DNA from: a bacterium
GTDB lineage: Bacteria; Planctomycetota; UBA8108; UBA1146
Direction: 5' to 3'
Length of the DNA: 32,498 nt
Assembly: GCA_029976805.1 (NCBI GenBank)
Contig: JAPOLY010000034.1
Span: 1-32,498 of the forward strand
Positions 19,691-27,625 of this stretch are shown here, in pieces. Numbering within the stretch: the stretch's first letter is position 1; every line of letters starts with the position of its first letter. The notes under the pieces are model-generated. The model was not told where the DNA came from and made no database searches. It was given only the letters and a program-made list of their open reading frames with translations. Made by a program: the position numbers and the translations under genes.

Positions 19691-22600
19691 TTATTGAGGT
19701 TGCGCATTAAATGGCAAACTCTCCATTAGCGGTAGGGAACTGGTTGCTCCATCGATGACCACCAGATTGTCGAGAGGGATTGCTGTGGGATTCCCCCACA
19801 CCAATTCACCCAGCAATCCTTCGGTGTCCCCCACAAAAGTGTCCGGGACCGTTGCAAACTCAAGCTCCACGATCGCGGTTTCCATTGGCAAGGAGAGGTA
19901 ATCGCCAAAGTTGAAGGACACCAGCATCCCGACGAGGACACCGCCCTGGATCGGATTGATCGCCCAAAAATCGGGCCCCGATCCACCATTGAGTCCTGCG
20001 ATGTCGCCACTTTGTTGAGCTTCTACAAACTGGAGAATTCCTGAATCGTATTGAATCGCCATCGACAGGCCTGAAAGCTCTGTGGGATAGGTCGGGTTGA
20101 GCGAACTTTCTTCTGCGTAAAGTGTCATCGTTCCACTGCCCACTCCATCGGCACTGGAATAGGGAATCACCAACTCCGATCCCCGGTAGTGATAAATCGA
20201 TCGGATCACAACACGGATTTCGGTTTGGGTACTTCCAAACTGATTTTCGGCTGTGACCAGATGGGTCGTATCACTCTCTTCCAATGCCAATCCGGAAATC
20301 TCTCCTGTGACAGGATCTAAGTCCAGACCTGCGGGAAGTACGGGATCAATGCTCCAGAGATCGACGGGTCCGCAACCCTGTTGTGGAATCTGTGCGACGA
20401 GATCGACTCCCGCAGGGACTGCAATTGGCATTAAGGGATAGGCGATGTCACAAGGGGCCAGCCCCTCCACTTCCAATTGCAGCGAAAAGGTGGTGGATCC
20501 CGTGTCATTGGATGCCGTAATCAGATAGCTCTGTAATGGTTGATTGGTGGCAGAAGACCCCGACAGTTGACCATTGGCAGGATCCAGCAGGATTCCTGCA
20601 GGAAGTGCGGGGTCGACGCTGAAGTTGGTCACCGAACCACAACCCACTGTCGGCAAGAGCGGCCCCAGAGGTTCCCCTGGAAGCAACTGGATCAGGGAGT
20701 CTCCATAGTCCAACTCACAGGGAGCCGGTTCACGAATCAGGATCGGCAACTCGGTGACTGAAGTTCCGGCACTGTTGGCAGCAACAATCTGGTGAAGAGT
20801 CTGTGGATAGAAAAAATTCACAGAGCCGGAAAGGATTCCTGTGACAGCATCCAGATTCAAACCCGAAGGCAGGGGCGGGGTGACCGTCCAGATGGATGCC
20901 TGACCACAACCCACCAGAGGCTGTAACGGCCCGATCTCCTGACCGATGATTTCGTCAATCTCCAGTACGGGATAGGTCAAGTCACAGGGTGCCTCTTCCA
21001 GAATCTCAATGCTGATGGGAAAACTGACCGTACCCGCAAGATTACCGGCAAGAATCACATGTTGGGTCGGTCCGCCAACGAACTGTGGGATTCCTGAGAT
21101 GGAGCCATTGGTGGAATCGAGATACAAGCCAGCAGGAAGGGGTGGCAAGGCGTTGAATGAGTCCGCTCCCCCACAGCCAACATCCGGCAAGATGGCTGAA
21201 AGTGGCAATCCCACTGTCAACTGAAGCAGACTTTGCGGGTAACTCAAATCACAAGGAGGCTGCGGAAGTACTGTGATGGAGATTTGGGTCGCAGTGGCTC
21301 CGGACACATTGGAAGCTGCAACGGTGTAGTTGACCGCTGACTGCAATACTTCCGGGGTTCCTGAAATCTCTCCAGTGATACCGTCAAAAATGAGACCTGC
21401 AGGAAGCTCTGGAGTGATTTCAAAGAAGGACGGCTGGCCACAACCGATTTGTGGACTCAGCAAAGTGAGGGCAACACCCTGTTCCAAAACCAGATCAGAA
21501 GGATCGTACTGCAGATCGCATGGGGCCGTTGGGACCACTTCCAATTGCAACTGGAACTCGGCATGACCACTGGGGTTTTCTGCCCTCAAGGTGAAAGTGC
21601 CCAATGGCACTGCAACTTCAGGTACACCTGAGATCAATCCACTGCTGGAGTCCAGAATCATTCCAGGTGGAAGTGCTGGCTCCACTGAATATTCAGAAAC
21701 CGGACCACACGACACCTGGGGTGACATGCCCGCAGGAATCTCCTCGCCCACTTGAATCATGATTTCAGAAAGCGGGTAGAGTAAATCGCATGGAGCTTCC
21801 ACGAAGACTTCCAACTGGAGATTAAAAGTCGTCTCTCCTGCAAGATTGGAAGCCACAATCTGGTAATCGGTGAGAGGATGTGCTGTGAGTCCTGCTCCCG
21901 AGAGTTCTCCACTGACGGGGTTGAGTTGCAATCCATCGGGAAGAGCCGGCTCGATCTCATATTGTCCCGGAGTTCCGCAAGCCACTGTTGGCTGAATGGG
22001 TTCCAGTTCTTCGCCATAACTCAACTGAATCAGGTCGACGGAATACTCAAGATCACAAGGGGCAGCTTCCACTATTTGTAATGTGATGGTCGTCGTCGTC
22101 GAACCAAACTGGTTGAATCCGCTGATCATGTGAGTCGATGCGGGTTCCAGTGAAACAGGAGTGCCGGAAATCGTGCCGTCGAGGCCACTGAATTGCAGTC
22201 CCTCAGGTAACTCCGGATCGATGGTCCACAATTGGATCGGGCCACAACCGTAGAAGGGAACCAGAGGATCCATCGACTCTCCGACGATCAGGAGAGGAAG
22301 TTCATCTCCATAAGTAAGTTGACAGGGGGTCGTCGGGAGAACGCTGATCATGACAGTCACGACCACTGCCCCTGTACCATTTTGGGCAACGATGGTATGG
22401 GGTGTCGGCGAATGAACCTGCTCTGGAATTCCAGAGATCACCCCCGTCTGACTGTCAAGCAACACTCCCTGAGGAAAGGCAGGAGAGACGGTCCATTCAT
22501 TGGGATCACCCCCGATGATTTGCGGGATGACCGGGACAATCTCATGACCCAGAAGGAAAGCACCCAATCCGAGATACTCGACAGACTGAGGTGGAACGAC

Positions 22601-22699
22601 CTCCACCTGAATTCCTGTACCAGAGCCCCCACCACAACCGGAGAGAGCCGACAACAAGATCAAAAGGGGCAGTAGTATCTTCGGGGAATACCCTGGCAT
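19691..22699 (-). CDS. Lipoprotein with nine putative-Ig repeats and a C-terminal cohesin-like domain
   Basis: This is a 1002-aa predicted lipoprotein (ALSG-C, Cys22; GAGGAAGAG just before the ATG). The body is nine repeats of about 88 residues of the He_PIG/putative Ig type, each with P.LP.GL.LD...G.ISG and ending in a N..G....... segment. From the second repeat on, each starts PCDL.Y (or a close variant) and almost all carry a second Cys in GCG about 25 residues later, so an intradomain disulfide is likely. The last 170 residues are a cohesin-like domain (LSGLSMAIQYDSGILQFVE, then NGGSGPDFW). The architecture suggests a stalk that displays a binding domain away from the membrane. It is a long paralogue of the gene immediately upstream (22771-24207). 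No dockerin-like end is present. Confidence 0.88.
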   Translation of the reverse strand: MPGYSPKILLPLLILLSALSGCGGGSGTGIQVEVVPPQSVEYLGLGAFLLGHEIVPVIPQIIGGDPNEWTVSPAFPQGVLLDSQTGVISGIPEQVHSPTPHTIVAQNGTGAVVVTVMISVLPTTPCQLTYGDELPLLIVGESMDPLVPFYGCGPIQLWTIDPELPEGLQFSGLDGTISGTPVSLEPASTHMISGFNQFGSTTTTITLQIVEAAPCDLEYSVDLIQLSYGEELEPIQPTVACGTPGQYEIEPALPDGLQLNPVSGELSGAGLTAHPLTDYQIVASNLAGETTFNLQLEVFVEAPCDLLYPLSEIMIQVGEEIPAGMSPQVSCGPVSEYSVEPALPPGMILDSSSGLISGVPEVAVPLGTFTLRAENPSGHAEFQLQLEVVPTAPCDLQYDPSDLVLEQGVALTLLSPQIGCGQPSFFEITPELPAGLIFDGITGEISGTPEVLQSAVNYTVAASNVSGATATQISITVLPQPPCDLSYPQSLLQLTVGLPLSAILPDVGCGGADSFNALPPLPAGLYLDSTNGSISGIPQFVGGPTQHVILAGNLAGTVSFPISIEILEEAPCDLTYPVLEIDEIIGQEIGPLQPLVGCGQASIWTVTPPLPSGLNLDAVTGILSGSVNFFYPQTLHQIVAANSAGTSVTELPILIREPAPCELDYGDSLIQLLPGEPLGPLLPTVGCGSVTNFSVDPALPAGILLDPANGQLSGSSATNQPLQSYLITASNDTGSTTFSLQLEVEGLAPCDIAYPLMPIAVPAGVDLVAQIPQQGCGPVDLWSIDPVLPAGLDLDPVTGEISGLALEESDTTHLVTAENQFGSTQTEIRVVIRSIYHYRGSELVIPYSSADGVGSGTMTLYAEESSLNPTYPTELSGLSMAIQYDSGILQFVEAQQSGDIAGLNGGSGPDFWAINPIQGGVLVGMLVSFNFGDYLSLPMETAIVELEFATVPDTFVGDTEGLLGELVWGNPTAIPLDNLVVIDGATSSLPLMESLPFNAQPQ

Positions 22700-22770
22700 C
22701 TCTTCCTCAGTCCAGCAATCGGCGCTGTAAATATCGGGGGTTAATACTCCATGCTTCAGATCTGTCCGGA

Positions 22771-24207
22771 TCAGTCAGAGCTGGGACTGGCAATCAACTC
22801 CAGAGCTGAGTCAACGGTCACCGGAATGATTCCGGTCACACCATTCAGCACGACGGTGTTTTCTACCGTCGGGACACCTTCCTGACCGGCGAGGGGATTT
22901 CCCCAGCTGAGCGTGGAAGAGATTGAATCAGCGTCAGATCCTGAGAAGGTATCTGCAACCGTCTCATAGTTGACTATTGCGATCTCCACTGGGACTTCTG
23001 CACTCAATCCCGTGAAATCAGGACTGAAAGAGAAAACGATTCCCAAGGTGAATCCGGTGGAAGTCTCAAAAGGAGCAAAGAAGTCCGGTCCCTCACCACC
23101 ATTCAGATCAGACAACCCGCTGCCAGCCTCCACTGAAGTGATATCCAGCTGCTCGGAGTTGTGAGCGAGAGCCAGCGAAAGGAGCTGGATCTTGGTCGGG
23201 TAGGTCTCGTTGTCCTCACCCTCTGTCAGGATGATGCGGGTTTGGGTACCGCCCTCACCTGTTGAGGGGTCAAAGGAACCACTCACCTGATCGATTTCAA
23301 AGACGAAGACCGGAGAGATTCTCAGAGCGATTTCCGTGCTGTCGGAACCGTGCTCGTTGGAAGCGGTCACGGTGTAGACGATGCGGGAAGTTTCGATCGC
23401 TGGCGTTCCGGAAATCACACCAGTCGCAGGATTCAGGCTGACTCCTTCAGGCAGAGCAGGATCAATAATCCAATCTTCAGCCTCGCCACAGCCCACTGTG
23501 GGAAGGATCGGATCCATTTCTGCGTTGGGTGCAACCACCTTGTCAGACTCCTGATAAACGAGATCACAGGGACCAGCAGGAAGGATTTCGATCAACAACA
23601 CAAAGGTGGATTCTCCGCTTTCATTGGCAGCAGTAACGAGGTGCTCCTGAGGTCCATGGCTAATCAAGGGAGTACCGCTGATTTCACCGGTGTACATGTT
23701 CAACTGAAGACCCTCGGGAAGAGAGGGATCGATGGTGAAATCGTTGGATCCACCGCAGCCGACGGTCGGTAAAAGCGTGGGAAAAGCGTCGAACGCCAAA
23801 ACACCGACAACCTCGGAAACCGGGTAAGCCAGATCACAGGGAGGCTCTGGAAGAACAGCAATGGAAATTCCAAAACCGGTGGAACCACCAAAATTGGTCG
23901 CCGTGATCGCAAAGAAATGCCGCGGGCACGCCTCAGTCGGGATACCACTGATGGAACCATTGGTGGAATCGAACTCCAGACCTGCCGGAAGCTCGGGTTC
24001 AACACTCCAGCTATCGATGGCTGCACCCAGCACCGGTGGTGCGGGAATGTCGATGGGTTCACCGACAGTCAAGGTGTAGTCCACCTGGGGATAGCTGAAG
24101 GGAGCGGGCGCCTGAATCTTGGTACTGCGACCAAAGCAACCACCCAGAATCAGGCTAGCGCAAACCAGCAGGCAGAACTTGGCAAGGATGCGGTTTAAGT
24201 TCGGCAT
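22771..24207 (-). CDS. Lipoprotein with three putative-Ig repeats and a C-terminal cohesin-like domain
   Basis: This is a 478-aa predicted lipoprotein (LILGG-C, Cys24). It has the same plan as its downstream neighbour but with three instead of nine He_PIG-like repeats (ELPAGLEFDSTNGSISG, SLPEGLQLNMYTGEISG, ALPEGVSLNPATGVISG). A cohesin-like domain containing NGGEGPDFF follows. I choose the ATG at 24207, with GGAGGA directly upstream, over an ATG at 24225; both keep the lipobox. A good promoter lies about 100 bases upstream. With only 71 bases to the next gene and no terminator seen between them, the two paralogues are probably one transcript. The shared architecture suggests a tandem duplication followed by repeat expansion or loss. 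Confidence 0.87.
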   Translation of the reverse strand: MPNLNRILAKFCLLVCASLILGGCFGRSTKIQAPAPFSYPQVDYTLTVGEPIDIPAPPVLGAAIDSWSVEPELPAGLEFDSTNGSISGIPTEACPRHFFAITATNFGGSTGFGISIAVLPEPPCDLAYPVSEVVGVLAFDAFPTLLPTVGCGGSNDFTIDPSLPEGLQLNMYTGEISGTPLISHGPQEHLVTAANESGESTFVLLIEILPAGPCDLVYQESDKVVAPNAEMDPILPTVGCGEAEDWIIDPALPEGVSLNPATGVISGTPAIETSRIVYTVTASNEHGSDSTEIALRISPVFVFEIDQVSGSFDPSTGEGGTQTRIILTEGEDNETYPTKIQLLSLALAHNSEQLDITSVEAGSGLSDLNGGEGPDFFAPFETSTGFTLGIVFSFSPDFTGLSAEVPVEIAIVNYETVADTFSGSDADSISSTLSWGNPLAGQEGVPTVENTVVLNGVTGIIPVTVDSALELIASPSSD

Positions 24208-24313
24208 CGTTCCTCCGCAGGGCATCGGCCCTCAGGGTTTTCACCCACCTCCAGTGAAAAGGGGCACACAGCGGTGGATGAACAGGGGTTGTTTACAAAA
24301 GTTTGTATTCCTC

Positions 24314-24341
24314 ATTGTAACTGCAAGCCTTTTTTTGTCTA
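24314..24341 (-). promoter_or_regulatory. Sigma70-type promoter for the putative-Ig lipoprotein gene
   Basis: On the minus strand TAGACA (24341-24336) and TACAAT (24319-24314) are separated by 16 bases; each matches the consensus at five of six positions. The predicted start near 24307 leaves a leader of about 100 bases. The layout (16-base spacer, TACAAT) is the same as in the promoter at 26800. Confidence 0.5.
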
Positions 24342-24560
24342 TCCCGGCAAAGGTCCGCCAATGAAGTCGGCAATGCTTACCGATTCCGTAACCAGAGTGT
24401 GATATTTGTGACAGATTTGCCGTTTAGCCGTTTCCGCCCAAGAACAGGGTGCGCAACCTTCTTGAACATACAAATGACAGTACAATGTGAGCTATAGCAT
24501 TCTCAAAGTAGAAGATGGTTGAGGAAAACTGTTACTCAGGATTGCCGAGCAGCAGCCTTC

Positions 24561-24566
24561 AGGAGG
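24561..24566 (+). promoter_or_regulatory. Perfect Shine-Dalgarno that fixes a GTG start
   Basis: AGGAGG lies six bases before the GTG at 24573. This decides the start of the beta-helix gene in favour of GTG, removing 18 residues that a longer open frame from 24519 would add, and it leaves a normal signal peptide. Confidence 0.85.
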
Positions 24567-24572
24567 TTCAAC

Positions 24573-26726
24573 GTGCCCAGACAATCCGTTCTAGTGCTCG
24601 GAATTCTCTGGGGTCTTCTCGTCTGGCCGGCTTCCCCCTGCTCGGGAGCCGATTGGCTCGTGCCTTTGCAAATACCCACGATTCAGCAGGCCATCGACTC
24701 GGCTCTTCCGGGAGATCAGATCCTCGTCGACCCGGGCACCTATCAGGAGAACATCAACTTCCTCGGCAAAGATGTCTCAATCGTCTCCACTTCGGGGCCG
24801 GCTGTCACTTTCATCGATGGATCCGCCCCAACCCAGGGTTCGGCCCTCGGCTCAACCGTCACCTTTTCCTCAGGAGAAACAGCCGCAGCCATCCTCAGCG
24901 GCTTCACCGTTCAAGGTGGAAATGGAACACTCCTGACCGATGCCCTCGGTACCTATCGGCGAGGAGGCGGTATTCACGTTTCAGCCGCATCTCCCACCAT
25001 CGAGAACTGCCAGCTGAACAATAACTCCTCAGATTTTGGATCCGGTCTATACGCTCAGGGAACTCTGTCACTGACACTCCAGAATTTGCAAATCATGAAT
25101 AACTCTGGTCTTGAAGGATCAGGGATCTACCTGATTGATTGCGGAGTCGTTTCCATTGAGCAATGCAATGTTTCGGGAAATCAGGCCATGACCGCAGGTG
25201 GAGCAATTTCCATCAATACCTGCACTCAAGTAAATCTGCGACAGAATACCCTCACCTCCAACACAGCCCTGATTGGTGGAGGAGTTTATTGCAGATTGAG
25301 TGGATTACTCATCGAGAATAACGAAGTCCGGTTGAACGAAGCCAGTCTCCTTGGTGGCGGAATCACTCTTTACCAATCCACGAGTACTTGCATCGATTCC
25401 GTCTTTGTCGCCAACTCTGCCAATCACGGTGGTGGAATCGGTCTCGATGGTGGCACTCTGATCATTGAAAAATGCTTGTTCACGGGCAACATCGCGACGA
25501 CTGCCGGAGCTGCCGTCGCTTCCACCATCAATCTGGTCAGCGTCGAGGTCCATCGCAGTACAATGGCTTTCAATTCCTCACCAAATGGCTCTCCAGGGGT
25601 GTTTTATCCACCCCTGAGTGCAGGTGGGGCGACCTCAACACTGGTGTTGAGCCATTCCATCCTGTGGAATCCGACCGGCCTGGAAATCGACATACCCACT
25701 TTTTCGCAGGTCGATCACAGCGTGGTCTCTTCCGGCTACCCGGGTACTGCTGTCCTGGTTTCCGATCCCCTTTTCCAGAATCCTGCCACAGAAAACTTCA
25801 GCCTTGATCCATTGTCGCCCTGTATTGATGCCGGAGACAGCCTTCTGTATTTGGATCCCGATGGAACTCCACCCGATCTCGGGGCCTATTACTTTGATCA
25901 ACGCCCTCCTGCCCTGCCGCCTCTAACCTGTCAGCTCGAGGATCCCTGTGGGACCACCATCAGCATCAGTTGGGATGTGGGAACGCAGATCCCCGATTCG
26001 TTGCAACTGTCAGTGGGAACCGATCTCACACAACTGGTTCCCCTTGCGGCCCTGCCGGGCACGGCCTCCGGATACACTTTCGATCCCGGGTCTTCAGGGC
26101 CCATGATCGTATGCGTTGAGCCGGTCAGCGGAGGGCTGACCCCAGAATCGGGTCCAACCTGTTGTGAAATCGACATTCCTGTGCCCACACCACAGATACC
26201 GATTCTCAATCTTCAATGTAGTTACGACCCACAAAGCTGTACAGGGGAGCTCTCCTGGACGAATGGAACGACCTATTCAAACATCGAGCTGATCGTCAAT
26301 GGTCAGAGTCTGGTGCTACCCGGGTCGGTCAACAGTGCCAATCTGCCCCTCACCCGTGGTTTGCCCACTACCTTGCAGTTGATTCCCCAAACAACCTGTG
26401 GAGCGATTCTGGACGCTGTGGAGTGCCAATTGCTTTGCCCGATTCCGGAACCCCGGTTCATTCGTGGCGATGCCAACATGGATACGATCATCAACATGGC
26501 AGACGTGCTGTACAAATTAGAGCACCTCCACCAGTCCGTTCCGGCAAGTTGTCAAGATGCGATCGACTGCAACGATGATGGAGTTCTGGACATATCAGAC
26601 CCCATTTTCCTTTTGTTATTCCTCTTCGGAAATGGGCTGCCTCCCCCAGCACCCACTGTGGACTGCGATACGGACCCCGGCCCCGCCGATTCGCTGGATT
26701 GTCAAAACGGTCTTAACTGTCCATAG
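24573..26726 (+). CDS. Secreted right-handed beta-helix protein with dockerin-like C-terminus
   Basis: This is a 717-aa protein with a Sec signal peptide (about residues 1-25) starting at GTG. The segment PTIQQAIDSALPGDQILVDPGTYQENI marks the start of a parallel beta-helix of the pectate-lyase-like type. It is followed by about ten short coils containing GGGI, GSGIYL and NNS motifs (to about residue 400), and then DPLSPCIDAGD, a common ending of such helices. Two beta-sandwich modules follow; the second contains ELSWTNGTTYSNIEL, a module shared with the protein at 18089. From residue 628 there are dockerin-like loops (GDANMDTIINMAD, DCNDDGVLDISD) and a tail DSLDCQNGLNC. Beta-helix folds often bind or cleave polysaccharides, but no catalytic residues can be assigned, so carbohydrate binding is only inferred. 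Confidence 0.87.
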   Translation: MPRQSVLVLGILWGLLVWPASPCSGADWLVPLQIPTIQQAIDSALPGDQILVDPGTYQENINFLGKDVSIVSTSGPAVTFIDGSAPTQGSALGSTVTFSSGETAAAILSGFTVQGGNGTLLTDALGTYRRGGGIHVSAASPTIENCQLNNNSSDFGSGLYAQGTLSLTLQNLQIMNNSGLEGSGIYLIDCGVVSIEQCNVSGNQAMTAGGAISINTCTQVNLRQNTLTSNTALIGGGVYCRLSGLLIENNEVRLNEASLLGGGITLYQSTSTCIDSVFVANSANHGGGIGLDGGTLIIEKCLFTGNIATTAGAAVASTINLVSVEVHRSTMAFNSSPNGSPGVFYPPLSAGGATSTLVLSHSILWNPTGLEIDIPTFSQVDHSVVSSGYPGTAVLVSDPLFQNPATENFSLDPLSPCIDAGDSLLYLDPDGTPPDLGAYYFDQRPPALPPLTCQLEDPCGTTISISWDVGTQIPDSLQLSVGTDLTQLVPLAALPGTASGYTFDPGSSGPMIVCVEPVSGGLTPESGPTCCEIDIPVPTPQIPILNLQCSYDPQSCTGELSWTNGTTYSNIELIVNGQSLVLPGSVNSANLPLTRGLPTTLQLIPQTTCGAILDAVECQLLCPIPEPRFIRGDANMDTIINMADVLYKLEHLHQSVPASCQDAIDCNDDGVLDISDPIFLLLFLFGNGLPPPAPTVDCDTDPGPADSLDCQNGLNCP

Positions 26727-26799
26727 AATGCCAAATGGAGAGATTCCGGCAGATAATGGACGATCTGACCATCAATGACCTCCCGACCATTCAGCGAAG

Positions 26800-26827
26800 T
26801 TGACAAATCGACTAACAAACATACAAT
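26800..26827 (+). promoter_or_regulatory. Strong sigma70-type promoter of the HTH-receiver gene
   Basis: A perfect TTGACA (26800-26805) and TACAAT (26822-26827) are separated by 16 bases. It is the best promoter match in the window. The -10 box lies inside a long dyad, which suggests that the promoter is controlled by a bound protein, possibly the product of the gene it drives. The predicted transcription start near 26834 gives a leader of about 130 bases. Confidence 0.7.
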
Positions 26828-26851
26828 GTATGTATAGTTGATTTACATACA
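26805..26851. repeat. Overlapping dyads across the promoter and early leader
   Basis: Outer arms AAATCGACTA (26805-26814) and TAGTTGATTT (26835-26844) match with one mismatch. Inside them ACATACA (26819-26825) pairs with TGTATGT (26827-26833). A third arm, TACATACA (26844-26851), is also perfectly complementary to TGTATGTA (26827-26834), so the central arm can pair with either side. It looks like an operator with several half-sites. Only part of it would be transcribed. Confidence 0.7.
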
Positions 26852-26963
26852 GAGCCGGACCCTGCTCCCAATCCTCCTACGGATTGGATTACCGGCCCTG
26901 AAGAGATCCGTTGCGAGTCGGATTTCTTTTCTTGGAAGAGTTCTTTTTTGCGAGGAGTGTGGG
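26852..26963 (+). promoter_or_regulatory. Structured 5' leader of the HTH-receiver gene
   Basis: CAATCC (26869-26874) pairs with GGATTG (26881-26886), enclosed by GCCGG (26854-26858) and CCGGC (26892-26896). A further small stem, ATCCG (26906-26910) with CGGAT (26919-26923), runs into a pyrimidine-rich TTTCTTTTCTT stretch. It could be an attenuator or a stabilising leader. GAGGAG at 26952-26957 is the ribosome-binding site, six bases before the ATG. Confidence 0.4.
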
Positions 26964-27542
26964 ATGAACGACAAGAGGACCCTGACGACCGGCGAGATCG
27001 CCAACTACTGTGGCGTCAATTTCCGTACTGTCATTCGCTGGATCCAGCGAGGTCAGTTGCGCGCCTATCAGTTGCCTGGTCGCGGCGACAACCGTGTAGA
27101 GGTGAATAACTTCATCTCTTTCCTGCGTGAGAACAACATTCCGATTCCACGCGATTTTCTTCATCTGGCCCGTCGCGTTCTGGTCGTCGAAAAAGAGCCA
27201 ACCGTTGCCAAGGCCATTGAAATCACCTTGAGAAAGCACAACTTCGATGTCTACATGGCTCAGGACGGATTCTCGGCAGGATCGCTCCTCAGAGAACACC
27301 TTCCCTCTGTCATGACCATCGACCTTCGCGTCCCCGGCCTCGGCGGATTCGACGTGATCGAGTACGTGCGCCTCGCACCAGAACTTGCAAAGACGAAAAT
27401 CCTTGTGATCTCCGCCATGGATCAGGCTGACCTCGACAGAGCTCGCCTCCTGGGTGCAGATGACATTCTCGCAAAGCCTTTTGATCCCGAAGAACTCGCT
27501 CGACGAGTCGTGCGTCTGGCTGGCAGCGACCTCCGCGCCTAG
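26964..27542 (+). CDS. DNA-binding HTH plus response-regulator receiver domain protein
   Basis: This is a 192-aa cytoplasmic regulator. Residues 5-60 are an excisionase/MerR-type winged HTH (TLTTGEIANYCGVNFRTVIRW, then GQLRAYQLPGRGDNRVE), the usual form of BldC-like and helix_turn_helix_17 proteins. Residues 70-190 are a receiver domain: VLVVEKEPT (acidic pocket; Glu76, Lys77 and Glu78 in place of the common Asp-Asp), MTIDLRVPGLGGFDV with the likely phosphorylated Asp120, ILVISAMD (Ser150) and DDILAKPF (Lys171). The order HTH then receiver is the reverse of most response regulators. The start is set by GAGGAG six bases before the ATG; an open frame upstream from 26838 is leader. No histidine kinase gene is adjacent, so it is an orphan. 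Target genes are unknown; autoregulation is suggested by the dyad upstream. Confidence 0.88.
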   Translation: MNDKRTLTTGEIANYCGVNFRTVIRWIQRGQLRAYQLPGRGDNRVEVNNFISFLRENNIPIPRDFLHLARRVLVVEKEPTVAKAIEITLRKHNFDVYMAQDGFSAGSLLREHLPSVMTIDLRVPGLGGFDVIEYVRLAPELAKTKILVISAMDQADLDRARLLGADDILAKPFDPEELARRVVRLAGSDLRA

Positions 27543-27566
27543 CCCCATCCCTGAACGCAAAATCGG

Positions 27567-27604
27567 AACGCCCTTTGAAACGAACTGTTTCAGAGGGCGT
27601 TTTT
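27567..27604 (+). terminator. Intrinsic terminator after the HTH-receiver gene
   Basis: A 15-bp stem with one G-T pair (27567-27581 with 27587-27601), loop GAACT, is followed by a short T-run. It lies 25 bases after the stop codon and before the convergent gene. The reverse direction has only a weak T-run. Confidence 0.9.
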
Positions 27605-27625
27605 CTGTGTGGCCCTGCTCTCCCC

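Larger units (their letters stand above)
24208..24572. other. Divergent intergenic region
   Basis: These 365 bases separate the minus-strand lipoprotein gene from the plus-strand beta-helix gene. They hold a promoter for the minus gene (listed) and the ribosome-binding site of the plus gene. A TACAAT at 24481-24486 could be the -10 box of the plus gene, but no adequate -35 box lies at the right distance. No gene was seen. Confidence 0.5.
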
